Of a stretch of DNA of 63,931 nucleotides, positions 45,131 through 55,500 are shown piece by piece (the first letter of the stretch is position 1; the number at the start of each line of letters is the position of its first letter). Below the pieces are notes generated by a model. The model was not told the DNA's origin and searched no databases. It saw only the letters and a program-made list of their open reading frames with translations. Source of the stretch: an uncultured Muribaculaceae bacterium (lineage in GTDB: Bacteria > Bacteroidota > Bacteroidia > Bacteroidales > Muribaculaceae); contig CAJUJB010000013.1 in assembly GCA_910586595.1 (NCBI GenBank), forward strand, positions 1 to 63,931, given 5' to 3'. A program made the position numbers and the translations under genes.

Positions 45131-45229
45131 GCTTCCCGACTGCGAAAAAAAGATGAAGGTTGATTCAAGGCGCTTATCTTATCCACTCACAGACACCCGG
45201 AAATTACCAATTGCCCCCAGATAAAAAGA

Positions 45230-45259
45230 TTGTACCATTGAAAAAAAATGAGTAATTTC
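45230..45259 (+). promoter_or_regulatory. Promoter of the nucleotidase / GH3 / PAP2 operon
   Basis: TTG at 45230-45232 and TAATTTCG (one-base variant of TAnnTTTG) at 45252-45259 are 19 bp apart, with about 22 nt of leader to the ATG at 45287. Confidence 0.55.
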
Positions 45260-45286
45260 GCACATCTTAACTATCCGATAGAAATA

Positions 45287-46834
45287 ATGAAAAACCGTAT
45301 ATTCATCTCGGCACTTGCCGCCATGGCTCTAATAATGCCGTCATGCTCACCCAAAACGTCTGAGGGCGAGAAACTTGTAATCCTTCACACCAACGACACG
45401 CACTCGCAAATCGATCCATTGTCTGACGGACTCGGAGGCGTGATGCGCCGAAAAGCCGTTATCGACAGCGTGCGCGCAGCCAATCAGAATGTATTGCTGG
45501 TCGATGCCGGTGATGCTGTGCAAGGAACATTGTACTTCTATCTCTACGGCGGTAAAGTAGAACAGGAAATCTTCAACATACTCGGAGTCGAGACCCGCAT
45601 CCTCGGTAACCACGAATTTGATAATGGCATCGACTCTCTGGCTGCGGTACTGGCATTGTCGGACGCCGAGAAAATTTCGACGAACTATCATCTTGACAAC
45701 ACTTCCCTCAAAGGGATGTTCCAGCCCTATACAATCAAAGAATACGGAGGCAAGCGCATCGGCATTCTGGGCATAAATCTCGATCCAAACGGCATCATTT
45801 CAAAAGGGAATTACGACGGTCTCGAGTTTTTACCTATCGTGGCTACTGCCAATCTGGCGGCCGAAAAGCTAAAGAAAGAAGAAAAAGTCGACGCGGTTAT
45901 CGCACTTACACATATCGGTTATAATCCTGCCGGCCTCGTTGGCGATTCGGTGCTCGCCACCAACTCGCACGACATCGACATAATCATCGGCGGTCACTCA
46001 CACGACACTATCGACCCAACTACAGAAAAAGGTGCTCGCCGCAGCCGCCTCACAAATCTCGACGGAGAGGAGGTTCTCGTAGTGCAGACCGGTAAGTCAG
46101 GCCGCAACCTGGGCAAGATTGAGATTAATCTTGACAGCCTCGGACTCGGCGGACGGCCCAAATACGAGCTTATTCGCATCGACGGCCGCTATGACGGGTA
46201 CACGGATCCGGTGCTCGCGGAAAAAATTGCCGGATACTCTGCCGGTGTCGATTCGCTCATGCACCTCTGGGTCGGTACATCTGCCCAGGAACTCTCCAAT
46301 GAAGAACCCGAGTTGCTCAACTACTTCACCGACTTCATATTCGATGCCGGATCTGAACTGATACCCGGCGTAGATCTTGCAATCGCCAACAAAGGAGGTC
46401 TTCGCACCTCCATCCCAGCCGGACAATTCTCCAAAGGCCATATCATCAACATGGTGCCTTTCGCCAACTATGTCAATGTAGTAGACGTTAAGGGTAGCGA
46501 TCTTAAAGATGTATTCGACGTGATGGCGATGACAGACGGCAATGGAATAAGCAAAAACGTAAGGGCTTCTTACACAAAAAATGCCGACTCCGCCAAGGCC
46601 ACCAACGTGACCATCAACGGCAAGCCTCTTGACCCAAACAAAATTTACCGTGTGGCGACCATCGACTACCTTGCAAAAGGCGGCGACTATATGACAGGGC
46701 TGACCCGAGGTAAAACCGTGGCCCAGAGCAAGCTCCCCGTCTATGATGAGCTGCTGCGATACCTTACTGAGGGAAAAGGCAAAGGTCGCCAGATGGGCGG
46801 AGACACAAATCCCCGCTGGACTGCTGAAAAATAA
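45287..46834 (+). CDS. Lipoprotein 5'-nucleotidase, UshA-like
   Basis: A 515-residue protein from the ATG at 45287; an upstream ATG at 45248 would precede the -7 element. It has a lipobox (MPSC, about residue 20). The metallophosphoesterase core has HTNDTHSQ, GDAVQGT, GNHEFDNG and GGHSHD. The 5'-nucleotidase C-terminal domain follows (NKGGLRTSIPAG, then IYRVATIDYLAKGGD). It should release phosphate and nucleosides from nucleotides in the periplasm or at the surface. It is first in a three-gene operon with GH3-beta-lactamase and PAP2 genes. Confidence 0.93.
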   Translation: MKNRIFISALAAMALIMPSCSPKTSEGEKLVILHTNDTHSQIDPLSDGLGGVMRRKAVIDSVRAANQNVLLVDAGDAVQGTLYFYLYGGKVEQEIFNILGVETRILGNHEFDNGIDSLAAVLALSDAEKISTNYHLDNTSLKGMFQPYTIKEYGGKRIGILGINLDPNGIISKGNYDGLEFLPIVATANLAAEKLKKEEKVDAVIALTHIGYNPAGLVGDSVLATNSHDIDIIIGGHSHDTIDPTTEKGARRSRLTNLDGEEVLVVQTGKSGRNLGKIEINLDSLGLGGRPKYELIRIDGRYDGYTDPVLAEKIAGYSAGVDSLMHLWVGTSAQELSNEEPELLNYFTDFIFDAGSELIPGVDLAIANKGGLRTSIPAGQFSKGHIINMVPFANYVNVVDVKGSDLKDVFDVMAMTDGNGISKNVRASYTKNADSAKATNVTINGKPLDPNKIYRVATIDYLAKGGDYMTGLTRGKTVAQSKLPVYDELLRYLTEGKGKGRQMGGDTNPRWTAEK

Positions 46835-46869
46835 TCTGAATCTTAATCAAAAACCAACTAATACAGACT

Positions 46870-49851
46870 GTGAAACACAATTATCTGCGAGTCACAGCAG
46901 TAATTGCCGGAGCCATAGCGCTGTCGGCTACCGCTGCGACTACAAATTTCGCAAAGCAAGCAGGGTCGGCTGCCGACAGATGGGCCGACTCGGTTTATAA
47001 CACTCTATCCGAACGTCAACGAATTGCACAGCTGGTTTTCCCGACTGTGAATCCGGAAGATGGCGATGGCTCTAAAGCTGTCATCAAACGATACGTACAG
47101 ACCGACCGTTGCGGAGGCCTCCTCTTCTCACGTGGCTCAATGGCAGAGTACACCACAATGATCAACTACGCGCAGTCGCTTGCAGAAGTTCCTCTGCTCA
47201 TTACCTTCGACGGCGAGTGGGGGCTCTCGATGCGCATCAAGGAGGCTCCTAAATTTCCCAAAAACATGGCGTTGGGAGCAATCACCGACTATAAATTAAT
47301 TTATGAATATGGCAAGGAGATGGCTCGCGAATGTCGCCTTTTGGGCGTTGACGTGAATTTCGCGCCGGATGCAGATGTCAACTCCAATCCCGCCAACCCG
47401 GTAATCGGACAACGCGCCTTCGGCGAGGATCCCGAGCGGGTGGCAAAGGCAACCGTAGCTTACTCACTTGGGCTTGAAGACGGCGGCGTACAAGCTGTTG
47501 CGAAGCACTTCCCAGGCCATGGCGACACTGATGTCGACTCACACAAGGCCATGCCAACTGTTCATCACAGCCGCGCACTGCTCGACAGTACAGACTTCGT
47601 TCCATTCAAGGAATTTATCGGCGCTGGATGCTCCGGAGTTATGGTTGGCCATATCGCAGTGCCAGCCCTCGATGTGTCGGGCGCCCCGGCATCTCTCTCC
47701 GAGCTCATCACAGACAAAACTCTGCGCCGCGAACTCGGCTTTGAAGGCCTGATATACACCGACGCTCTTGGCATGAAGGGTGCAGTCGACCCCAAAGGTC
47801 GCAATACAGCTGTGGCCGCCCTCTGTGCAGGCGCCGACGTATTGCTTAATCCACTCTACCCTACCAAGGCGATTGACGCCATTGTTGCCGCAGTTAAAAA
47901 CGGCACTGTAAGCGAAAAGACAATCGAGGAACACTGCAAGCGCATCTTGAAGTACAAATATGCGCTCGCCCTCAACCCACAGCGACTCTCTGGAAACGTT
48001 GCCGAGCTTACCAAACGCATCAACACGCCGGAGGCTCAAGCACTCATCAAACGTCTGGCCGCAGCCTCTATTACAGTACTCGAGAATAAAAACCAACTCC
48101 TCCCCATCGGGCAACTGACTGACAAACGTATGGCAGTGGTGAATCTGGGCGCTAAGAGCGACAACGACTTCATGAATACCGTCCGTCACTATGCCGAAGT
48201 AGAACCGCACTATACCATGGGAGAGGCCTTCTCTGCCGCCTCGCTCGCTAAAATCAATAAGAACGATGTGATTATCATCGGCGTTTATGACGACAAGGCC
48301 GCCACTCGTCAGGCATTCTCTCAACTTGTTAAAGCCGCCGAGAAACCCGTTGTAGCCGTATTCATGGTCAACCCCTACAAGATGCAGAAATTCGCCTCCT
48401 TGTCTTCGGTAAATGCCCTTGTACTCGCCTATGAGGATATTCCTGCTGAGCAGATAAGTTCTGCCGAAGCCCTCTTCGGTGGCATAGCCACATCAGGCCG
48501 ACTTCCAGTCAACCTCAAGGGCGTTGCCAAAGCGGGGGCCGGTATTGATCTGCCGAAGACACGCCTCGGATTCTCCTCTCCGGCTGCCGAAGGTATGGCC
48601 TCATGGCTTACCGACAGCCTCGATACGGTAGTCAAGAAGGCACTTAATGCCGGAGCCTTCCCCGGCTGTCAGGTGCTGGTTGCCAAGAATGGAAATATTA
48701 TCTACGACAAATCATTCGGACGCTTGTCTTCATCCAAGGAAAGTGCAAAGGTCAACAACCGTACGGCCTACGACCTCGCTTCAGTCAGCAAAGCCACCGG
48801 AACGCTTGCCGGCGTGATGAAAGCTTATGATCTTGGGCTCATCAAACTTGACGCCACGCTCGGTGATCTGATTCCCGAAATTACAGATTCTGCCAAGCGG
48901 GCAGTGACCGTCCGTGAACTTCTCTATCACGAGAGTGGAATGCCACCATCGCTCAACATGTTCGACGCGATGATAGACACAGCTTCATACACCGGCCGAC
49001 TTATCACCGGAAAAGCCGACAAAGCTCACAGCATCAAAATCCAGCGCGGCGCTTACGGCAACAATACAGCCCGTCTCCGCACAGATATTCTTGGTAAAGC
49101 CAAATCTGACAAATTCCCTGTCGAAGCCTCCAAAGGCATCTTTACCGGCAAGATTACTTACGATACGGTGATGCACCGCATCTACGATATTCCCCTCAAG
49201 AGCAAGATATACCGTTACTCATGTCTTAACTTCTGTCTTCTCATGGATATTGAGCAACGCCTCACAGGCAAGAATCATGATGAATTTGTGGCAGAGGAAG
49301 TCTTCGGCCCCCTCGGAGCATACCGCACCGGCTACCGCCCCCACACAAGCATCGGTGTGTCTAATGTAGCACCCACCGAGAACGACACCTTCCTCCGCAA
49401 GCAGACTTTACACGGCTATGTGCATGACGAACTTGCCAACTTCTCGGGAGGCGTGCAAGGTAATGCAGGCCTATTTGCAAATGCAGATGACGTAGCCAAA
49501 TACTGCCAGATGCTCCTCAACGGCGGCACATACGGCGATGCCCGCATTCTTTCTCCCGAAACGGCAAAACTCTTCATTACCGACAAGAGTAAGACATGTC
49601 GCCGCGGTCTCGGCTTTGACAAACCTGATGTTGAGAACCTTGAGAACTCGCCCACATGCGACGAAGCTTCGGCAGCCGTATTCGGCCACCTCGGCTTCAC
49701 CGGCACCGTGTTCTGGGTTGATCCGGAAGAAGACCTGATCTTTGTCTTTCTGACCAACCGCGTCAATCCCACCCGCGACAACGCGGCGTTCAACAAAGCA
49801 AATGTACGTCCTCACCTTTTCAGCCTGATTAACAGAGCTATCGAAAAATGA
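46870..49851 (+). CDS. GH3 (NagZ-like) hydrolase fused to a serine beta-lactamase-family domain
   Basis: A 993-residue protein starting at GTG 46870 with an immediate signal peptide, so GTG is the likely true start. The GH3 catalytic region has the NagZ-type loop KHFPGHGDTDVDSHKAMP (near residues 213-230) and the nucleophile Asp in GLIYTDALGMKG. A GH3 C-terminal part reaches about residue 570. The second half (about 585-990) is a beta-lactamase/transpeptidase-like domain with SVSK (SxxK) in DLASVSKATGT and YSCLN. The fusion suggests processing of peptidoglycan or muropeptides. The start of the next gene overlaps its stop (ATGA). Confidence 0.92.
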   Translation: MKHNYLRVTAVIAGAIALSATAATTNFAKQAGSAADRWADSVYNTLSERQRIAQLVFPTVNPEDGDGSKAVIKRYVQTDRCGGLLFSRGSMAEYTTMINYAQSLAEVPLLITFDGEWGLSMRIKEAPKFPKNMALGAITDYKLIYEYGKEMARECRLLGVDVNFAPDADVNSNPANPVIGQRAFGEDPERVAKATVAYSLGLEDGGVQAVAKHFPGHGDTDVDSHKAMPTVHHSRALLDSTDFVPFKEFIGAGCSGVMVGHIAVPALDVSGAPASLSELITDKTLRRELGFEGLIYTDALGMKGAVDPKGRNTAVAALCAGADVLLNPLYPTKAIDAIVAAVKNGTVSEKTIEEHCKRILKYKYALALNPQRLSGNVAELTKRINTPEAQALIKRLAAASITVLENKNQLLPIGQLTDKRMAVVNLGAKSDNDFMNTVRHYAEVEPHYTMGEAFSAASLAKINKNDVIIIGVYDDKAATRQAFSQLVKAAEKPVVAVFMVNPYKMQKFASLSSVNALVLAYEDIPAEQISSAEALFGGIATSGRLPVNLKGVAKAGAGIDLPKTRLGFSSPAAEGMASWLTDSLDTVVKKALNAGAFPGCQVLVAKNGNIIYDKSFGRLSSSKESAKVNNRTAYDLASVSKATGTLAGVMKAYDLGLIKLDATLGDLIPEITDSAKRAVTVRELLYHESGMPPSLNMFDAMIDTASYTGRLITGKADKAHSIKIQRGAYGNNTARLRTDILGKAKSDKFPVEASKGIFTGKITYDTVMHRIYDIPLKSKIYRYSCLNFCLLMDIEQRLTGKNHDEFVAEEVFGPLGAYRTGYRPHTSIGVSNVAPTENDTFLRKQTLHGYVHDELANFSGGVQGNAGLFANADDVAKYCQMLLNGGTYGDARILSPETAKLFITDKSKTCRRGLGFDKPDVENLENSPTCDEASAAVFGHLGFTGTVFWVDPEEDLIFVFLTNRVNPTRDNAAFNKANVRPHLFSLINRAIEK

Positions 49852-50789
49852 GAATAAAAACATCCGTATTAATTCTGAGCCTGTGTGCCGCCGGCGCACA
49901 GGCTCAGGCTTTTAAAGCCGACTCCGTGCAGGCCCCTGCGCGTAAAGGCGCTGAAATAATTGTGCCCGCCGCCGGGTCGCTCGTAATAAATGCTGCATTG
50001 ACCGAAGTGCTGAAACATAGTGTGCATGAGTTACGCCCCGATCGGAGTGAAAACAATTCCTTCCCGTCGCGGCACACCTCCTGGGCGTTCACTGCCTCAA
50101 CTGTGATAAGCAACGAACTTTACCGGTATTCGCCATGGTGGAGCCTTGGCGCGCAAGCTGTAGCTACCGCAATAGGGTTTGACCGAGTGGTCGAACGCCG
50201 CCATTATGCATCCGATGTGGTCGCTGGAGCGGCTCTGGGCATTGCTTCAACCGAGCTGGCATATTGGATCAGCCGACGCATTTTCGGCACGCGGTCGGCA
50301 TGGAATGCCGCTGGGCCGGTCAACGATTTCCGGCCATCGCTCGCAGTCAGCACCGGTGCCATATATAATTTTTCCGGAGAATGGTGTACTGGTTTCTCAA
50401 CCGCGATAGAGGCCCGTCTGCCGCTCGCAGGCAGCTGGGGAATGGCGGCATCAATCACCGGTTCAACCACGCCGATAAAACACAACGGCCGCGAATCGCA
50501 GCCGTTGAATACTTTCGGAATCCGCGCAGGCGTCGCAGGACATTTTACATTAACATCACTCAGCCCTCTTGCAGTAGAGCCGGTGCTCGAAGCCGGTGCA
50601 GCCAGATTATTGCCAACCGAAGGATTCGATTTTCCCTCATGGGGCTTCTCCGGGCGCGCAGGCATAGGCATGTCCTGGCGTCTCACACGCAATTTCTCAT
50701 GCCGTGGAACAGTCGATTATACACTGCTCACAACTCCGCATTGCAACTCAGGCATCGGAGTCTCGATCAGTTCTGTAGCGGTATTTTGA
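49848..50789 (+). CDS. PAP2 phosphatase with C-terminal barrel-like region
   Basis: A 313-residue protein with a signal peptide (AQAQ). The acid-phosphatase signature is complete: K-x6-RP in LKHSVHELRPD, PSRHT (Arg where Gly is common), and R-x5-H-x3-D in RVVERRHYASD. After about residue 165 the sequence turns to alternating beta strands ending in VSISSVAVF, as in an outer-membrane barrel. PAP2 enzymes remove phosphate from lipids such as lipid A or undecaprenyl pyrophosphate. It is translationally coupled to the GH3 gene and overlaps the convergent antiporter gene by 23 bp. Confidence 0.82.
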   Translation: MRIKTSVLILSLCAAGAQAQAFKADSVQAPARKGAEIIVPAAGSLVINAALTEVLKHSVHELRPDRSENNSFPSRHTSWAFTASTVISNELYRYSPWWSLGAQAVATAIGFDRVVERRHYASDVVAGAALGIASTELAYWISRRIFGTRSAWNAAGPVNDFRPSLAVSTGAIYNFSGEWCTGFSTAIEARLPLAGSWGMAASITGSTTPIKHNGRESQPLNTFGIRAGVAGHFTLTSLSPLAVEPVLEAGAARLLPTEGFDFPSWGFSGRAGIGMSWRLTRNFSCRGTVDYTLLTTPHCNSGIGVSISSVAVF

Positions 50790-52251
50790 CTGTTGCGGGT
50801 CGCCTGCTGCCTGCATGGGCGGCCTGCTTGATTTTGAAGCCAGTGAACGCGATTAGAAGCGACATCAACGGTGAGAGGTAATTGAATATGCAGAAGGGCA
50901 GATAGGTCAAAGTGGCAACTCCGAGTACTGCCGACTGAGTAACACCGCAAGAATTCCACGGAATAAGTACAGATGTGACCGACACCGAGTCTTCAAGGGT
51001 TCGGCTTAGAAGACGAGGTTCAAGGCCAAAGCGTCGATAAGCGTTGCGGAACATGTTGCCACCAATTATAATCGAAAGATATTGGTCAGCGGTACAGCTG
51101 TTAAGGAACAGACCGCTGCCAACGGTACTTCCAACAAGGGCAAAGCGTCCGTTAAGTTTGCGTGTCAGAGCATGAGTGAGCCGGGAAAGCATACCGGTGC
51201 CTATCATTGCCGTTCCAAACAGCATGGCGCAGAGCACCAATGCGACAGTGGGCAGCATGCCTGTAATGCCGGAAGTAGACACAAGATTGTCGAAAGTCTC
51301 ATGACCGGTGGTGAAGAGGGTCTCACCCCAAAGCAAGCGGCCGATCATTGAGAAAATGCCGTCGCCATTAAGCATGTCCACAATACCTGGTTGGAACACA
51401 AATATGCCTCCAAGCCCAAGCAATGAACTGCAAAGTAATGTGACCAATGTAGGCACACGAAGCACGATGAGAATCACCGTTATGGCCGGAATAACCAAAA
51501 TATAAGGAGAAATTACAAACGTCTCGTTAAGATGATGGAGAATATCGGTTGTGGCCATTTCAGAAGTTGGATTGATATTCAGACCTGCGAAAAAGAAGAC
51601 GAGCAAAGCAATTGTCATAGCTGGCACAGCCGTATACATCAAATAACGGATATGCTCGAACAGATCGACACCGCAAGTCGAGGAGGCAACTACGGTCGTA
51701 TCACTTAATGGCGACACTTTATCTCCGAAATAAGCCCCTGAGATAACCGCACCAGCAACCCATCCAGGATTGAATCCCATCACTGTACCGATACCCATAA
51801 AGGCAACTCCTATCGTGGCAATCGTACTCCATGAGCTGCCGGTCAGCACCGAAATCAGCCCACACACAATGCAGGTTATAACCAGGAAGAAGGTAGGATT
51901 AAGAAGGAGTAAGCCATACTCTATCAGAGTCGGCACTACCCCACTTAGCATCCATGTTGTCGAAACCATGGCAATACATATCAGCATCGGAACTGCGGGC
52001 AAAATCTGACTTGCGCTTCGTCGGAAGCCGATCATCATTCCACGACCATTGAGGCTACCGCACAGAGCGGCAAGCCCTACAGATAGAAGAGCCGCACAAA
52101 GCAGAGCTATATGGCTGAAATCAGATATCGAACCGGCGCCGGCTATTATCACAATGGCGCCAAGAAATCCGAGCAGCGCAATTATCGGAGCTATCGACAG
52201 TCCGAGTGGCGGCTGCACGGCACGACGATTGAGAAATGAGAATACTTTCAA
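50767..52251 (-). CDS. Na+/H+ antiporter, NhaC family
   Basis: A 494-residue membrane protein with about a dozen hydrophobic helices and the NhaC signatures GAYFGDKVSPLSDTTVVA and SVTSVLIPWNSCGVTQS. It exchanges cytoplasmic Na+ for H+ or, in relatives, malate/lactate couples. I choose the TTG at 52251 as start (mKVFSFLNRR). A further upstream TTG lies inside the -7 element, and the next ATG is too far inside the first helices. The start is less certain than the family. Confidence 0.88.
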   Translation of the reverse strand: MKVFSFLNRRAVQPPLGLSIAPIIALLGFLGAIVIIAGAGSISDFSHIALLCAALLSVGLAALCGSLNGRGMMIGFRRSASQILPAVPMLICIAMVSTTWMLSGVVPTLIEYGLLLLNPTFFLVITCIVCGLISVLTGSSWSTIATIGVAFMGIGTVMGFNPGWVAGAVISGAYFGDKVSPLSDTTVVASSTCGVDLFEHIRYLMYTAVPAMTIALLVFFFAGLNINPTSEMATTDILHHLNETFVISPYILVIPAITVILIVLRVPTLVTLLCSSLLGLGGIFVFQPGIVDMLNGDGIFSMIGRLLWGETLFTTGHETFDNLVSTSGITGMLPTVALVLCAMLFGTAMIGTGMLSRLTHALTRKLNGRFALVGSTVGSGLFLNSCTADQYLSIIIGGNMFRNAYRRFGLEPRLLSRTLEDSVSVTSVLIPWNSCGVTQSAVLGVATLTYLPFCIFNYLSPLMSLLIAFTGFKIKQAAHAGSRRPATVKIPLQN

Positions 52252-52287
52252 TTTTCTATGTGTTCTATATTGTACGTATTGGGGCTG

Positions 52288-52295
52288 CAAAAATA
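52288..52295 (-). promoter_or_regulatory. -7 element for the antiporter gene
   Basis: TATTTTTG on the minus strand fits TAnnTTTG, 36 nt upstream of the TTG start at 52251. The remaining 270 bp of the divergent gap (52296-52564) show no gene or clear motif. Confidence 0.45.
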
Positions 52296-52564
52296 ATCAA
52301 AACCGCTGACTTTTCAGTGTATTTTCACATTTATTTTACATAATACCTTTCTTTTCAGACTTTTCTATTAAAAGTCTTAGTCAAGCTTGACATTAGAAGG
52401 CCTCCTCCTCCCAACCTCGCCCCAGCCCATGTAATAATTATTGGGCAGCGACTTCTTGGTTTCTATGTACTGGCAATCTCCATAATAAGTTCTTTAGAGG
52501 GCTTTTGTCAGAAAATGTGGTATGATTTATCAATTATCAACACGTTCAGTTTTATCTGAATCCA

Positions 52565-52572
52565 TATTTTTG
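52565..52572 (+). promoter_or_regulatory. -7 element for the rhamnosidase gene
   Basis: TATTTTTG fits the consensus and ends 18 nt before the ATG at 52591. No -33 TTTG is evident, so it may need an activator; the adjacent AraC protein is a candidate. Confidence 0.5.
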
Positions 52573-52590
52573 CAAAAAAATTGGAAGTAG

Positions 52591-55500
52591 ATGAATATGA
52601 TATTAAAAAACCTACGCGCCATACTGACTACCGAGATATTATTGGGAGCTATCGCTGGTCATGCCGCGCTTGAGCCAACCGACTTACGCGTCAATTATCT
52701 TGCCTCCCCACTGGGTATTGACCGCACACCAGTATTCAGTTGGAAACTTTTGTCTGACAGTTCATCGGCCGTACAATCGGCCTATCAGATTGAAGTAACC
52801 AATGAAAACGGGGTTGCAGTCTGGGATTCAGGAAGAATATCTTCGGAAAGACCTTTTGCAATCACTTACGAGGGTATTCCGCTGGAGTCATGCATGAGAT
52901 ATAGGTGGAGAGTGCGCGTCTGGAACTCAGACGGAGAGGAATGTCCATGGAGTGAATTTGACTACTTTGAAACCGCCTTGCTCGACAGCTCAGAATGGCA
53001 GGCACATTGGATTGAGGAAGATGACGAATCGACATGCTCGGTAATTTACAATCTGGGAGAAAATGTGAAGGCGAGATACGTACGTATCCATGCCACACGT
53101 CTCGGGCTGCCGGTTAAAGGCGAGAATACTTACAGGTTGCAGCTGTCGGAACTTCAGGTGCTCAATGGTGACAAGGTAATATCAGAAGGAAAAAACGTGA
53201 CCAACTCAGCATCTGAAACATATGGAACTCAATGGCAAGACAAATATCTTACGGACGGTATAACCATCCCTTCTGGAAACAACTATCTAGGAACGACAAG
53301 CAAAGCGTTTAACACGTCAACGGCCTCGGTAGACTTTACTATAGACCTCGGTCAAGAAATGATTTTCGACAAAATTGTTATTTATCCACGTCAGGATGTT
53401 CCGGCATCCTCCGACAGCAAACTCGTAGCCAACTATCCGGTAGACTACAGCCTAATTTCTATCGATGCATCAGGCCGAGAATCTGTGCTTGTGACCGAGA
53501 ATAACTATCCTACTCCACTCATGTCGACTGCCCCGGAAAAGAATCCTGGAGCCGTTATATTCGCAAAAACCTATAATCTCGGGAAGCAAGTACGACGCGC
53601 ACGCGCATATGCGTCCGGTTTAGGAGTATTCTCGCTGGAGGTTAATGGAGAGAAGGTGACAGACAACGTACTCGAACCACTACAGACTGACTATAACCGA
53701 AGTGTAATATACTCAACCTACGACATCACTGACCACATAGGCACAGATGGTCAGTTACGATTTGCGGCCACGGTCGCCGGAGGCATGTATGACAACCCTG
53801 CAACCGAACGATATTCAAAAATAAATACCATATATGGGCGCAAACGCTTCATAATGCAGGCACTTATAGAGTATGAAGACGGTACATCGGAAATACTTTC
53901 AACCGATGGGAGCTGGAGCGTGTCTGAGTCGCCCACGGTTTTCGCATCGTGGTATGGTGGCGAAGATTTCGATGCCACATTCAGTACCTATGGCTGGCGT
54001 CAGGTACGTGAATGCATCTCCGAAGTAGGAGAACTGCGTGCACGTTTCTCCCCGGCACTTAAGGTTGTTGAAAAATGGAAAGCCAAGGATGTATGGAAAC
54101 TTGCTGACGGCTCGTATATTGTAGACTTCGGTACGAATATAGCGGGAACATACCGCTTTGCCTTGAGTGGCGAGAAAGGCAGCAAGCTACGTATCTATCC
54201 ATGCGAGGTACTCTCGGCCAACGGCGGACATGGCCAGACAAACGGCAGTTGTGGAACTCCCGTCTACGATTGCTATACCTTTGCAGGTATTGACAGCAAG
54301 GAAAATTGGGGGCCCGAATTTGTGTACCACGGATTCCGATATCTCCAGGTCTTCGGCCTCGATAAAGATGTGCCGAGGGCCAATGACTTCGAGGCACATG
54401 TGATAAGCTCAGCTGTAGCCAAGACCGGCAATTTTGAATGCAGTAATCCTCTTCTGAATAAAATCCACGAAATCACACTCAGAGCCATTGATTCAAATCT
54501 ATATAGCACACTTACCGATTGTCCGCACCGAGAGAAACTCGGCTGGCTTGAGGTGCCGGGGCTGCTCTACAATACCTTGGCCTATAACTATGACATCTCC
54601 GCGTGGGCAACAAAAATCTGCCATGATTGCCGTGTGGGGCAACATCCTGATGGCTTCGTACCAGGTGTCGTACCTGAATATCCCGATTTCGGCGAATATT
54701 GGCTTGGAGATCCTTCGTGGGGAGGTACGGCCATCATGCTGCCCTACCGCCACTATATGAACCATGGAGACAAGTCAATAATACACGAAAACTACGACAT
54801 GATGAAACGCCTGATATCCTATTACGAGACACGGATTGAAGACGGATTACTCTCTATCAACAGCTTAGGAGACTGGGGAGCTTACGACAAGTCTACTTCT
54901 GTTCAATTTGTACATAATTGTGTGTATTACGGACTGCTATGCGCGATGGCCGACATGGCTGACGCAATAAATGAGGTCGACGATGCGGAAGGATTCAGGA
55001 CAATTGCCAGCCGAGTTAAAGAAAAGACCAACAGCAGATATTACAATGATGGCCTTTACGATAAAGGTACGCAAGCCGATTATGCATTGCCACTATATTT
55101 CGGGTTAGTTGAGGATGCAGACAAAGCAAATGTGGCCGCACGGATGGCGCAGGCTGTCATTGACAATAATGGCCACCTAAGCACAGGAGAGATAGCCTTG
55201 CGTCCACTCATACTTTCATTGTGCGAACATGGGTATGGCGACCTCGCCATGGAAATGCTTACTAAAACGGAATATCCTGGCTATGGATTTTTTGTAGAAC
55301 ATGGAGCAACGTCTTTACCCGAGCACTGGAACATGGACACAGCCTCATCATCGCAAAATCACTGCATGATGGGCCATATAGAAGAATGGTTCTATTCCGT
55401 ATTGGCGGGCATACGACCGCTTGAACCAGCTTACCGGACATTTATGATCAATCCTTTTTTCAGTCATGCGCTGAACTATGCAGGTGCAGATGTCGACACT

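Noticed and set aside
47539..48324. Long minus-strand frame inside the GH3-beta-lactamase gene
   Set aside because: It is opposite a gene with strong family motifs; its translation shows no domain and no promoter.
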